Assembly: GCA_947650365.1 (NCBI GenBank)
Contig: OX393549.1
Span: 87,255,703 to 87,319,702 of the forward strand
DNA length: 64,000 bases
Direction: 5' to 3'
Source: Chamaelirium japonicum
Taxonomy: Eukaryota; Streptophyta; Magnoliopsida; Liliales; Melanthiaceae
Shown here: positions 1-14,194 of the stretch, in pieces
Layout: every line of letters begins with the position of its first letter
How positions within the stretch are numbered: the first letter of the stretch is position 1
Made by a program: the position numbers and the translations under genes
Notes under the pieces: model-generated
Databases searched by the model: none
Seen by the model: only the letters and a program-made list of their open reading frames with translations
What the model was told of the DNA's origin: nothing

Positions 1-49
1 CGTTTAAATAATATCATTAAGCAAATGGTCACATATAGAATTTAGATCC

Positions 50-297
50 ATATCCGATGCTTCGATCGAGTTTCGGTCGGGTTTGGGTTGGTTTTTTGGA
101 GTTTGGACTACATTACCATCCATATGTATCCCAGCGTATTGGTCCCGTATCCCAGACGTATCGGATTTTTTTTTTTGAAACCCTGATACTTTCTAGCCGT
201 ATTGGATACGTATCTCGCCGTATCGGGCCATATCGGAGTATCGGGAAGTATTCGATACGGGTACGGCCCTTTTTTTGAAGTATCTTTGTGTCCTAGA
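50..297. mobile_element. CGTATC-rich hAT-like element fragment
   Basis: The segment is dense in CGTATC/GATACG motifs in both orientations. Its right edge reads like a degenerate reverse complement of the CTATGAAGCACGGATAC ends seen at 26.5, 28.5 and 48.0 kb. No matching left end or target-site duplication was found. The short reading frames here simply read through the repeats and are not regarded as genes. Confidence 0.35.
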
Positions 298-409
298 TGG
301 TTAGTCATACAACTTTGTTCTTTAACTCCATGTTTGGTCTCAAAAAGAGAAAGGAGTAATGAGAATAGATATGCCTGGTTGGGTTGGTGTCAAGTCAGTT
401 TAAGTTAAA

Positions 410-1150
410 AGAATTTTCCGTGAGAAGGAAGTATACTTGTGCTTAATTAAATATAAGCTGCAGGGCAATTTTCCATAAGAAGAAAGTGTACTTGTGCTTA
501 ATCAAATCTAGGCTGCAGAACAATTTACTGTAAAATGCAAATATACTTATTCTTAATTAAATCTAGGCTGCAGGGCATGCCTTTATATTTATTTAGTCGT
601 AGATTCAAACAAAGTAATTAACTCATAAGTTTTTATGTTTGCCCTTTAACAGTTATTTGAAAGTTCTTATTGCTGCGGTATACTTTCCATATTGGAGATC
701 TCATTTGTTGTTTATTTTTCCAGCGGATTTTGATATTCCCTTTATATACCTTAACAGATTTGTACTCTCTTATTGCTGCTGTATACTTGATATATTTGTG
801 ATCTCATTTGTTACTTCTTATTCTGGCATCATTATCAAAACACGTTCTTTCATTTTTCATCATCTCATAGTAGTTTACTGTAACTGCCAACATTCTCTTA
901 ATGTGAGGTTTTTTGGTTATACTAACTCTTTCATTCCTGTTTTTCTCTTTTGTTTTTCCACTTTATATTTTGAACATGAAGTAACTTGTGTTTAATGTAT
1001 ATTTCCAGAAGTCATTGCATGCTTTTCATTTTTGGTTGACTATTGTTTATGGATTTGCACGTATCATGCTTTCTCATTTTATTAAGATCACAAGCAACCA
1101 TGACTAATATTAGTGATGATAGTTAATGTATAGGCATATGCTCAGTTATC
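410..1150. repeat. Diverged direct repeat, copy A, with a local ~60 bp triplication
   Basis: Between about 410 and 575 a unit containing TAGGCTGCAG and CTTGTGCTTAATT occurs three times. From about 560 to 1150 the sequence can be followed, with substitutions and gaps, at about 7855-8300 in the same orientation; both contain CTTTAACAG followed by TATTTG and CTCTTATTGCTG-like text. If the RPL34 gene begins left of the window, this lies inside its intron. No coding function is seen. Confidence 0.45.
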
Positions 1151-1480
1151 ATTGTACCTGACATTTGATGTACGACTTTGCCTAAAACATGATGCTTCAT
1201 GTTTTTCTATGATTTTTTATGTGCATTTTGAAAAATAATTTGAGGCGAGTATCCATCGAAGTACGCCTAACTGACTGTGCAAATGCACGGGCGCCTAAGA
1301 AGCGCTTTTTGTGCTCATGCTGGTTGGGCATATGCCTAGATGGAGTGGTATACATGCATAATAGTAATGCCCGTGCCTGTTGGCACTGTAGCGACTGCCT
1401 TCGATGGCAAAATACATTCTACTTATCCTACAAGATTCCTAGGTGGCGCCCACATTTGGCCTATGCACCCCCCCTCTCTG

Positions 1481-1514
<34 letters not shown>

Positions 1515-1902
1515 CTTCTCTCTTTATGCCCCCCTTTCTTTCCCTAACCTAAAAAAACTAAAAAAAACCCTCTGTCCTCTCTTTTTGCTCTCTCTCTCAA
1601 ACCTCTACTTGGCCATAAAAAAACGCTCTGCAACCTCTCAATCTCTTTGTGTGCTTGTCTCTCTTTGCTACCCAGCCAAAAAAAACCCCTCTGCCCTCCC
1701 CCTTCACCTTTTGTCTCTATGTACCTCTTTCTCTTCTTGTAGTGTCGATAGGCACAGACAAAAGAGAGAATCGGTGGCAAGGGTATGCATTTGGTTAATG
1801 TCACCTTGACCCCTTTTATCTTGCTGTAGCTGCATCCTATGTTGTCCAGCTAGTAGTTAAGATGTTTCAAACTTGATGATATTGTACGTGGAATTGTTCG
1901 CC
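1151..1902. other. Unassigned stretch with a CT microsatellite
   Basis: No gene or transposon protein is recognised. A (CT)n run occupies about 1484-1511, followed by pyrimidine-rich sequence to about 1740. Open frames across it encode low-complexity Ser/Leu peptides expected from such DNA. Confidence 0.5.
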
Positions 1903-2965
1903 ACAAAGTAGTGGCTAGGATGCAAAGGGTTGTTAAGCGCTCTGGCAATGCCATTCAATGTGATACGTCGGCTAGCCACCCAAGAGATAGCAAGGGTGCT
2001 TCAAACAAATATGATTTTTTTAATGGGTCGACCAAACCCCACTGCAAATGAAAGTAAATTTTTTTATAGTTTTCGTTATCGAAATGCCAAACAATGAGGC
2101 AGGAACAAATAAACCTATATCATTAAGATCATTTGTTATATTATCCTATCTCTGTCTCTTCGCATTCCATCATATCTCGTTTGCCAAAGACCATCCACTG
2201 CTCCTTTTCCCCTCTTTCTTGAGACAACGTTTCAATAAGGCGATCGATCACCATCCCTCATTTGATTTCCTTCTCCGACGACCCTGCTTGATTTCCTTCT
2301 CTATGACCTTTGCTGTAGACCTCACTATCAAATCTCTCGCTGGAAACTAAGGTACGATTTCTTTTAAACCCAAAACAAAAAGCCATCCGTTCTCTACTTT
2401 TTTTTCGGTCGTATTTTTTTTTCCTTTGATGTGTTACCTATTGAAAACCTCATACTTTCTCTTTTTCGATCTACAGTGATTAATAAGGTGATATCTCATT
2501 CCCGTTCCTTCTCTACCGTAGCTCGTTGTGGTCCTCATGATCTGATATCTCAGGCACTCACCGAATAAACAAGGTTCGATAGTTGTTGAACCCTAAACCC
2601 TTGGCCAAAAACATCTAATAAAAGATCATACTCCTAGTGGTCGTATCTATGGATCTATAAACCAAGATTCTCCACTCTATAGTCGTATCTATCGTTCTCA
2701 CAGAGTGGCGAATCTTTGGTCTATAGATCCTTAGATATGACCATGTGTAGTATAATCTTTGGTTAAGGGTTTTTGGCTAAGGGTTTAGGGTTCAACAACT
2801 ATCGTACTTTATTTATCTCGTGAATGTTTGAGATATCAGATGACGAGGACCTCGACAAGCTACTTTAGCGAAGGAAAGTGAGTGAGAGATCGTCTTACTG
2901 GATCACTGTAGATCGAGAGAGGGAGTGTGAGATTTTCAATAGGTAACACATCAAAAAAAAAAAAA

Positions 2966-2986
2966 ATATATATATATATATATATA
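2966..2986. repeat. (TA)n microsatellite
   Basis: A short TA run after an A tract, inside an arm of the foldback element; an easily slipping sequence. Confidence 0.85.
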
Positions 2987-3214
2987 CACACACGACTGAA
3001 AGGGAAACAAAGAACGAACGGTTTTTGTTTAGGGTTTAAGAGAAATCGTACCTCAGTTTTTGGTGAGAGTTCCGATGGCGAGTTTAAAATCAAGGGTCGC
3101 CGAAGAAAGAAATTAAGCAAGAATTGTTGAAGGAAATCAAGTGAGGAATGACGTATGATCGCCTTACTGTAATGCTATAGCTCGAGAGAGAAAGGAGCTG
3201 TGAATGGTTTTTAG

Positions 3215-3413
3215 CACGGTTTTAAAACTCGGTAAAACCTGGTCTAGTCGAACCAAGTTGACTCGAGTCGGACCGAGTTGCCTAAACTCGGCAAAATTTC
3301 GAGTCGAGTTATTGGGCCGAGTAGGAACGAGTTGGGATAAAACTCTGTCGAGTCAGACCGAGTTTGCTTGACTCGGCTGGATTTCAAGTCGAGTTTTGAG
3401 TTTTTGAGCACTG
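3215..3413. mobile_element. hAT-like MITE, GACTCGAG/ACTCGG motif family
   Basis: Terminal inverted repeats CACGGTTTTAAAACTCGG and (reverse complement of the right end) CAGTGCTCAAAAACTC are flanked by the perfect 8-bp direct repeat GTTTTTAG (3207-3214 and 3414-3421). The 199 bp interior is packed with GACTCG/CGAGTC motifs. The 8-bp duplication points to hAT-type transposition. It is inserted in an arm of the 1.9-5.4 kb foldback. Confidence 0.75.
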
Positions 3414-3574
3414 GTTTTTAGCAAAAGAGATACGACGGTAGGCGAAAGTGATACATTGGTGGATGATCTTTTACAAATTTAAGTAGTACCTCATCGACAG
3501 AAGATACGACCCTAGGGACAAAAGATACGACCACCATTGAGTGATGAATCTTGGTCTATAGATACGACCACATG

Positions 3575-4465
3575 CAATGTTTTAAAAGACATTTTGAGGC
3601 GTTTGTCCTCTTGAGAGTCGAGGCGTAAGCCTCAAATGTGGCTTTTTGGTTAAAGAAGTTTAAAAAATAAATAACCAGAATAATACTATTATTGAATGTG
3701 TAATAACAATTAAACTAGATATGTGTAATAAATCACAATGTGTTAATACCTTATATGACACGCTTGAGTACTACATCAAGCAATCTAACAAGTAACAACA
3801 AAATGGAAAGTCAAATTGCTCAAAAAAACTTCATTAATATTCAAGATAATAATTAAAGTAGCAAGTAACAACAAATAAAAATATACCAACATAGGACTAA
3901 CGAATGATAAACTACAAAAAATCATGGAAAAAACTAGTAGAAAAAGCAAGATCATGATCCATACCTCTAAACATGAAATAATCTTAATCTCTTACTTGTA
4001 GTCGGTAAACAATCCACAAAGAAGAAGAATGCAAGCTTCGGAATAAAAAATGAAAAAAAAATTTGAGCAATAGATCTTGATTTTGGATTTTGGGTTTTGG
4101 GGACAAAAGTGTTTCAAAACCTAAAGAAAATATCTAAAAGGGTTTAGGAGGTTTCAATTGGTGAAAAAAGGGCCCATGGGAGCAATTTATATATCAAACC
4201 CTTAGTCCCCCAACCAAAACTTGGTTTTAACCCTCCCTGCCCTATATTTCATGCCTGTAGCAAGAGGCGTACGCCTCAAACGCCTTGAGGCGCGCCTCGG
4301 ACAGAGGCATACGCCTCTTGCTGTAGAGGCGTAGGATTTTATATGTGGCTATGGAGGCATGTGCCTCGAGGCAGCACAAGATCGCCTCGCTTCAAGACGA
4401 GCCTCAAGGCAGTACAGGACTGCCTCGCCTCAAAGTGTACGCCTCGAACGTCTTTGTAAACATTA
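3575..4465. mobile_element. hAT-like element, GAGGCG/CGCCTC family
   Basis: The 891 bp element has ends CAATGTTTTAAAAGACAT and (reverse complement) TAATGTTTACAAAGACGT, flanked by perfect 8-bp duplications ACCACATG (3567-3574, 4466-4473). Both ends carry dense GAGGCG and CGCCTC motifs able to pair; the centre is AT-rich and noncoding. A relative lies at 5452-6266. Confidence 0.8.
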
Positions 4466-5451
4466 ACCACATGTAGCATGATCTTTGGTTAAGGGTTTAT
4501 GAGCTATCGTATCTTATTATCCTTATCAAATGATGAGGTCCGTTACATGTTGCATCAAAGAAGGAAAACGAGCGAAATATTGCCTTACTAGATCGCGTGA
4601 GGTTTTCAATAAGTAACAAACCAGGGAGAAAATATATGACTGAAATAGAAACAGATACGATGAATGGGCAAGATAAACGTACCTTGTGGCATCTTGATCG
4701 TGCTGTTGTCCCTATGGTTGTAGCTTGTGGAAATTATGTTTAGTGTTTTAAGAGAGATCATACCTTAGTTTTCGGTGAGAGATCCAATAGCAAGGTCCAC
4801 GACAAGGGTTGATGAAGGAAATCAAGCGAGGGATGATTTGGATGATCTTTGACAAAAGAGATATGACGGTGGAGGAAGAGACAAAGAAAGATAGGGTAAC
4901 ATAGTAAAAATAATATGGTAAAGGTATATTTGTTCCCGTATTGTTTTCTGAGATAATAACAAAAACTATACAGAAATGTACTTTCGTTTGCAGTGGGGTT
5001 TTGTCGCTCAATAAAAAAAAATCTACCTTAGCTTGTGGAAATTATGTTCAGTGTTTTAAGAGAAATCATACCTTAGTTTTCGGTGAGAGATCCAATGGCG
5101 AGGTCCACGACAAGGGTTGATGAAGGAAATCAAGCGAGGGATGGTTTGGATGATCTTTGACAAAAGAGATACGACGGTAAACGAAGAGACAAAGAAAGAT
5201 AGGGTAACATCGTAAAAAAATATGGTAAAGGTATATTTGATCCTGTCTTGTTTTCTGAGATAATAACAAAAACTTTACAGAAATGTACTTTCGTTTGCTG
5301 TGGGGTTCGTCGCTCAATTTAAAAAAAAATCTATATATGTTCAAAGCGCCCTCGCTTTCTCTCAGATGGCTCGGCTTGGACGTATCGCGTTGAATGGCAT
5401 TGCCAGAGTGCTTGGCAACCCTTCGTATCTCTGTTGCTACTTTATGACAAT

Positions 5452-6266
5452 CAATGTTTAAAAAGGACTTCGAGGCGTACGCCTTGAAGTGAGGCGGTCT
5501 TGTGCTTGCTCGAGGCGTATGCCTCAGCAGCCACATATAAAAGTCTACGCCTCTGTAGCAAGAGGCATACGCCTCTGTCCAAGGCACGCCTCTTGCTATA
5601 GGCGGGAAACATAGGATAAGGAGGGGTTAAAAGTTAAAACTAAGGTTTGGGGGGTGGGGGGGGGGGGTGCACTAAGGGTTTGATATGTAAATCACCCCTA
5701 CGAGTCATTTTTCACCCATTGAAACCTCCTAAACCCTTTAGATCTCCTCTTTAGGTTATGAAACCCTTTTTTCCCCAAAAACACAATCGAGATCTATTGC
5801 TCATTTCATATGCAATTTCGATTCTGAAACTTGCATTCTTCTTCTACTCATTTTTTCAATGATTTTTTTTTTTAATTCTATCATTGTCATGTGTTTTTAT
5901 CATTGTTTGTTTTTTGAATCTTAACAATATCAGTCCTATGTTGATTCTTTTTTTATTTGTTGTTATTTGCTACTTTGATAATTATTTTGAATAATAAAGA
6001 ATGGAGCTTGTTTGAGCAATTTAACTTCTATTTTTTTGTTAGATTGCTAAATTGAGTCCTCAAGTGTGTTATATATCGTTATTTCTAGCATGTGATTTGT
6101 TTTGCATATCTAGTTCAATTACTATTACACATTCAATAGTAGTATTTATTTTGATTTGTTTTTTTTAAAAAACTTTTACTAAATCTCCTCGAAAAAATCT
6201 GAGACTTACGCCTCGCTTCTCCAGTTGAAAAACGCCTCAGTACGTCTTTCGCCTTATTAAACATTA
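5452..6266. mobile_element. hAT-like element, GAGGCG/CGCCTC family, second copy
   Basis: The ends CAATGTTTAAAAAGGAC and (reverse complement) TAATGTTTAATAAGGCG match the 3575-4465 element, as do the GAGGCGTACGCC-rich subterminal zones. The central AT-rich block resembles the reverse complement of the other copy. No clear target-site duplication is visible, so it may be old. A long G run lies near 5650-5668. Confidence 0.6.
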
Positions 6267-7854
6267 GTATTAAGTGATAATAAAGTACAAGATGAAGTAA
6301 TGAAATTAAGTAAAATGACGTATAGAAGCATGGCAACAAATGAAAATTAAAACTGGATAATTTTTAATTTCCCATCGGGCTACGACTCCACCACTTCCAT
6401 CACTAGGTCCGCAGGCAATCCGGTAATCAGACAAGTTGTTTTTCTATTGTAGGTATTCCTCGATGTCTGGAGTTGCAAATTTTATAGAGGGCCCTTTTGA
6501 CCTTTTGAATAATTTAAAAAAATCTACACACAAGAACTCCAAAATTTAAAATTTTGGCGTTCCTGGATCCACCACAATGAATGGTGCTGCTACCCCTTTC
6601 CATGACCACAACCTCTACTTGTACCTACTACCCTTTATACTTCACTTGCAGCTAGGTCACATCATCCGCATCCTTCTGGAAGGCCCGCTTAACCCTATAC
6701 TATCCAAGGATGACCCTTTTTTGGCTCTTTGAGCTTGATGGGATCGTGGTATCTTGGATTCACCTATCTGAACAGGAGTCCTTAGCACCACATTTGGCTG
6801 TGCTACACGAATATTATGTCGTCGATTTTTTTCTTTTCCAAAAGATTTTGCTTCTTTGGATGTAGCTGCATGGTAAAGTTTTTTGAGTTAGAATCTTGTG
6901 ATACATTTAAAATTCTAACTGACTACTAGATTGGTCAAGGGATCTTCTCATCCCGATTGTACTCCAATTTTGTTCCCGACCGCACGTCATTGTACGACAA
7001 TCACATATGTTTGTGCGACTGCAACAGTTTGTGCGATATTCGCATAACCATTTTCATGGTTCCTAATCTCATATGCAATTGTGTATGTAATACCATAGAA
7101 TTATGTTTACAACAGAGAAGTGTGCGCCCGCATATGCATCATGACATCATTGGCCAACGGCAAAAACTAGTTTTTTAGCTGTTGGAGTTGTGTGGTCACA
7201 CATTGCTCAAACAGCTTGTTCGACATCTGCATAACCATTTTCATTGCCCCAAGAATGCATATGCGAACTCACATGATAACAATGCGTGTCAAATACCTCT
7301 CTTGTATCTCACCTGGCTACAATAGAGAAGTTGACTGTGTAATACAACACAACGGAATTATGTTCAGAACATACTGAATTGTCACACATCTTCTCATCAA
7401 TATTTATGTGCATGCAATTTTTCATATAATGCATATAGTGCACCTGTTACAGTGTACGAAGTCTCTCTGATTTTGATAGCGAGACTTAATTAACAGTGCA
7501 TAAAGAAAAGCTGTTTTCAGCAGCGGCCAGACAACCGTAGAGGTGGATCCACAGATGAGTGGTCTGAATACCATTTGTCTACTAATTCCACCTCACATTT
7601 TGTGATCCCCGTCTTCTTTTACTAAGAGGTCAAATAAAGGATAATTGAAGGTCGAAGCCTTTTTGAATTATTTGGGGTAGAAGGTTTTACCGTTTGCTTA
7701 GATCAAATATAATATAATCCTCTACATTTTGGTATGGTCATTATGTAAGAGAAACCTTTGAACATTGTGTACACGTGTCATCATGGAAATTTTTACCCTT
7801 GCTCGAAATGTTTTTAGAATCAATGCCACTATCCGTTCTTCAAATCTGTTTAAA
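6267..7854. other. Unassigned AT-rich stretch
   Basis: I see no gene, terminal repeat or transposon protein here. It would be intronic if RPL34 exons 1-2 lie left of the window. Confidence 0.4.
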
Positions 7855-8300
7855 TTCAATTCTAGGCTGCAAACCATGACTTCAAATTTATTGTCATAGA
7901 TGCAAATATACTCATAAACTTCTATGGATGTACTTATGCATTTTATGTACCTTTAACAGCTATTTGCAAGCTCTTATTGCTGATGTATTCGTTACATTAT
8001 TGAATTCTCATGTCATTCATTTTGATGATGCCATTGTGAAAATTCGTTCTCTGATTTTCCGTTGTCTTTCACTTGTGCCTAGTTTACTGTACCCGACATC
8101 ATTATCTATAGCTGGCCTTTTTTGGGTTTTATGCTAACCCTTCTTTTTTTTTTCCCTCTCGTTTTCCCCACGTATTGCCATTTAGTAAGCTTTTGCATGT
8201 TATTAAGAAGTCTCTGCATGCCTTGCATGGACATTCATCAAATTCTCTCTTTTTGTTAGCATCACGAGCATTCACGGCTTAAATTAATAGCAGTTGTTAA
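7855..8300. repeat. Diverged direct repeat, copy B
   Basis: Aligns by eye with about 560-1150: shared TAGGCTGCA, ATGCAAATATACT, CCTTTAACAG, AGCTCTTATTGCTG-like and TAGTTTACTGTA segments in the same order. The copies lie about 7.3 kb apart and are clearly diverged. Confidence 0.45.
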
Positions 8301-9289
8301 TGTATACGTAAATGCTTCATATGATAAGCTGATTCCCATCGATCGAGCCATGTAATTATAAACAATCTCTTAAAGCATGTGTTTATTTATCATTTGCAAA
8401 ACATTTGTTCTTTTTTTTTTTGTAGTAGTAATTACATCAGCTAGTAGAAACTAAAATAACAACCAAACGAACAAAGCTTATCCATGATCATCAACAATCG
8501 ATTGAAAGTAGAGTTCCAAGTCTTGTTGAACAATTTCATGGGCATGTGGTGTGAATGATTGCGTATGTATATACCCTTGCTTCAATGATCTTCCTAGCTT
8601 AGTCACCACATCTGTTTCTCATTATCTTCACTGTAACCATTGGTCGGTCCATCTCTCTGAACAAAATTTCTGGGGAAGACGTTGACAATCACCAATAATA
8701 GGATCCAGCTGCTCTTAGGAGTTGAGATGTAATGACAACTTGTGAGTCCCCTTCCACCCTTACCTTCGACCATGGATAATAAAGAAAAAAAGTATGCATG
8801 CCATGCCATAATGCTATTTTGCCAGCGACAGACAGGTATACAGATATGGAAATTGATCGGTCACAAGAATATTACCATAACTTTCTCAAATGATGAAGCC
8901 TCTTCATGCAGTACCAGTCCGCGTATCTACAGTCAAATTTCAACTTAAGTTTATCTGGCTGTGTAGGAATCCCTCGTTACTGACATTATGTTGGAGTCTG
9001 ATTGCGATGAGCTTGTGGAGGATGAACTGATAGGTTTTCTAGCCAAAGTCGCCATGTCTGTTCAGCAATTGTAGTCGGTTCCACAACAACTCCACGAAAG
9101 ATTGCTCAATTTCTACCCTTCAAAACCAACCAACATGCCATGAAAAGTAAACTAGTGATTGATTTGAGACGAAAATGAGAGTGGCCCATAGGTACCTAAA
9201 GAAGGCTTCGTAATGTTCTAATTGAGGTTAGCAACGGATCTGGAATCTTCGCTGGCCTGAAAAGGGATTGTACAATTAATCAAGAATGA
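8301..9289. other. Mostly unassigned; possible LINE 3' region
   Basis: No host gene recognised. The part from about 8950 may belong to the 3' (RNase H) portion of the minus-strand LINE whose earlier domains lie at 9290-10112. A plus-strand peptide LESDCDEL near 8990-9020 resembles an RNase H segment but is on the opposite strand, so the relation is unclear. Confidence 0.35.
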
Positions 9290-10112
9290 GGACAATCAAA
9301 TAGGACATGCTTAGTATCCGCAATACCATCCAAACAATGGGGGCAACCCAAATGAGGAGTCATACCCATTTGAAATAAACTGAATTTGGAGCCCAATGCA
9401 ACAATGCATCAATTTCCATCCAAAATATTTAACTCGAGGAGATGCACAAAGCTTCCATGGAGCAGTCCAATGTGGTGTGGATGAAACACCAACAGGTTGC
9501 TCTGTATACCCAAGACATTTGGAAATCTCATTCTCATTGTTAGCATTCCATGCTCAATGGCCTTTCCATATATAAGGAGAAACATGCGATGAACTCAGTA
9601 TAGACACCATTCCATACGACCATAATCTTGTGCCATATCCAGCTTAAATGCTAGCATGGCCATTGAAGGTTTTGCATTGCATTGAGTGCAGAGTTTCCTG
9701 TGCAAGAAGAATATTCTCACAAATGTTTCGCTGTTTTAAAGACGCTGTCTGTTCTTTGGAGATCAGCTTTTGGATAATCTGTTGTAGTCGTGACTCGTAA
9801 GACTAAGATTTTAGCTACAATCTTGTATAAGATAGTACATATGCAGATATGCTAGTTGGTCGAAAGTGAGTTGCTTCGAAGGTTCCTCTGATATCAGAAC
9901 AAGGACCCAAAAGTCGATTTCCAATGGCTTGACATATAACTTGTTGCCAAGAAATGGGTAATAGCAGCAATAACTTCCTTGCCCACAATGGACCACTTAT
10001 GCATGAAAAATTCAACATGATAGCCATATGGACCAAGGGTAGTATTGCGGGGTAATTTTAAAACACGTCGAATTTCTCTGAAGGGACAGGACGAGTGAGC
10101 TTGATTATCCAC
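9290..10112 (-). pseudogene. LINE (non-LTR retrotransposon) remnant: reverse transcriptase and zf-RVT pieces
   Basis: On the minus strand, 9894-10112 encodes a peptide with TTLGPYGYHVEFF and WSIVGKEVIAAI. This matches the start of plant LINE reverse transcriptase, where the usual form is 'APGPDGYP.EFF...W.IVG.DV'. Further along, about 9300-9470 encodes a zf-RVT zinc-binding segment with GCPHCLDGIADTKHVLF then DCPHS (a C..C...H....C pattern), preceded by PWKLCASPRVKYFGWKL. Stops and frame changes separate the pieces and the catalytic core is missing, so the element is dead. The order agrees with one decayed minus-strand LINE. Confidence 0.7.
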
Positions 10113-10149
10113 CTTCGAGACGTGAGCTACTAATACAACTCAAGTTTGA

Positions 10150-10290
10150 AAAACCCTATATTTTATGAATCCGTAATAAGAATTTGAGTTAATTCAATTT
10201 AATTTTGGAAAAATCTCAAATTGAATCAAGTGAAAAATTGCCTAGGCGGACCTAGGCGGCTGCCTAGGGAAAACCGCCCCACCAGAACAT
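10150..10290. mobile_element. Fragment related to the GAGTTGAATT / CCTAGGCGG element
   Basis: GAGTTAATTCAATTT-type text is followed by CCTAGGCGG and GCCTAGGG motifs. This is the same combination, reversed, as the left part of the 59383-61290 element. No termini are intact. Confidence 0.4.
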
Positions 10291-12585
<2,295 letters not shown>

Positions 12586-12885
12586 GATTGGAAAAGAGAA
12601 GCAAAGTGCTTTGGCGATTTTTTTTTTTTTTGTTTTGATTTTCCATTCAGAAGCGAATTTCTCGATCTTCACCATGGTGATGATGGATGATGATGATGGA
12701 TGACAGCGAGGCTTTGGCAAGAAGATTAGCGGTGGTGTTTTTTTCGCAAAGTTTGTATGAACCTGTTATGTGATCAGATTCTGTGGCATCTTAATCCTCC
12801 TATGTTTTGTTTCTGTGTATTAGCTCGGTTTTGTTTGAGCAAAACAATTTTTTTTGACGTTTTGTGGTAGGCAGTAAAACTTATT

Positions 12886-13217
12886 AGCTATCGTTTCTGT
12901 CCGGCTTTCTCGATATATTTTTCGACCCATTCTTTGTGGATGATGGGTGAACCATATTTAGATCTTGTAATGAGATTGGATCGATCAAGTACTGATCTTC
13001 GATGAGTCGAATCTCGCTGACGGACAGAAATGGAGGGGAAAACTTTCCATGTGCTGATCTCACATTCCGACCGTCTCGAGCCTGAGTCCACTGCTCAGGT
13101 GTCACCTGCAATGGAGAGGGGGGGGGTGAGATATTCTTGGGTTCCATGCATCTTCCGACTACTTGGTCGTGAGATTGAGATGAATCGTGTAATGTTCCAT
13201 TAAAGTCTCAGAAACGT
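12886..13217. other. Unassigned stretch upstream of a LINE fragment
   Basis: Overlapping minus-strand frames of 67-87 codons show no family I recognise. The segment directly precedes a plus-strand LINE RNase H fragment and may be part of the same dead element. Confidence 0.3.
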
Positions 13218-13795
13218 TTGGGATGCGTTGGTGAGTTATGTCGCTGTGTTGAAGCTTGCTTTCGGTTTAAATGGGAGAATGTAGTGATTCCCTCAGATGC
13301 GAAGATGGTGATTGATATGCTTACAAGGGTTGCTGGGGATGGTGTTAGGTCGTCATTTCTGGTGTTTTGTTTTTGTTGTTGTTTAGTCTTGTATCTAGGG
13401 TTTTAGTCGGTGTCCCTGTCGTCTGTAGTATCGGTGGTGGTACCTTCCCTTGGTGGGGTTTTTTTTTTCGTTGTTCCAGCAGTTTGGCTGTCTGTGATTG
13501 CGCCGGCTTGTGGTGCCTCCCCCACTGCCTAGTGGCAGTCTTCTGTAGCACCGGCATGTGGCGCCTTCCGCTTGCACGAGGCTGTGGTGCCTCCAGAACT
13601 CTGTTGAGATCTCCCCTTCAAAGTACAAAAAAAAAAAAAAAAAAAGCCCTTGTAAACAGACTTGGATTAGAGTAGGATATCTGCGGGTCCAGTGGATTGC
13701 CCCGCGGCGGAATCTATGTGCGAATTACTTGGCAAGGTCGGCTAGGGTGTGGGACGTTGGTGGTTTTTGGACGGAGAATTTTCCTGTATAACTAG
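13218..13795 (+). pseudogene. LINE RNase H remnant interrupted by a poly(A)-ended insert
   Basis: Plus-strand 13218-13349 encodes CFRFKWENVVIPSDAKMVID, an RNase H-like segment of the type found at the 3' end of plant LINE ORF2 (usual form '..ESDSK.VVD.L'). About 13680-13795 encodes RVQWIAPRRNLCANYLARSA, the downstream 'V.W.PR..N..A..LA' part of the same domain. Between them lies about 280-300 bp of GC-rich, non-RNase H sequence ending in a 20-bp A run (about 13626-13645). That arrangement suggests a retroposed insert (SINE or LINE tail). No target-site duplication is certain. Confidence 0.55.
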
Positions 13796-14194
13796 CGGCC
13801 CGAGTGAAGGGACTCGATATGTGCTGGGAGTTTGACTTCCCTCTGGATCTCTCCGTCCTTGTGGTTGAGGATATGCAGGTTGTAATGTTATGACCATAGT
13901 CCCAAGTACTTAAAAAAAAACGAGGGACTTGGTGAACAGTCCAAAACATGAGTTTCGTTTAAGCCTAAGGACAGAGGATGAAAATACCCCTCCACACACT
14001 TCGAATTTTCATTTGCATGCCATCACCTCTAACCTAAACCTAATCCTAAAACCTATATATTTACAGTCACATTCCCAACCAAACATTAGTTGAAAAAAAT
14101 CCATTTTTCCTTTCAAATCACTCATTTTAAAAAAAAAAAATTTAACTCTTGTAATTCCGTATTTACTCTATCCCCCCGTGCGATTTTTTTATTT

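Larger units (their letters stand above)
1903..5447. mobile_element. Large foldback (inverted-repeat) element complex
   Basis: The left arm (about 1903-2690) is matched as its reverse complement by about 2700-3214 and again by about 4466-5447. A short loop lies near 2690, where GTCGTATCTATGGATC-type text faces its complement. The outer ends match well: AATGCCATTCAA in the left end near 1950 pairs with TTGAATGGCATT near 5390. The right half also contains a direct duplication (about 4735-5030 versus 5040-5330). Two later hAT-like elements (3215-3413 and 3575-4465) sit inside it. No transposase was seen. A Mutator-like or foldback origin is possible but unproven. Confidence 0.65.

Noticed and set aside
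1219-1809. 196-codon plus-strand frame
   Set aside because: Largely translates the CT microsatellite and pyrimidine-rich DNA; no family resemblance.
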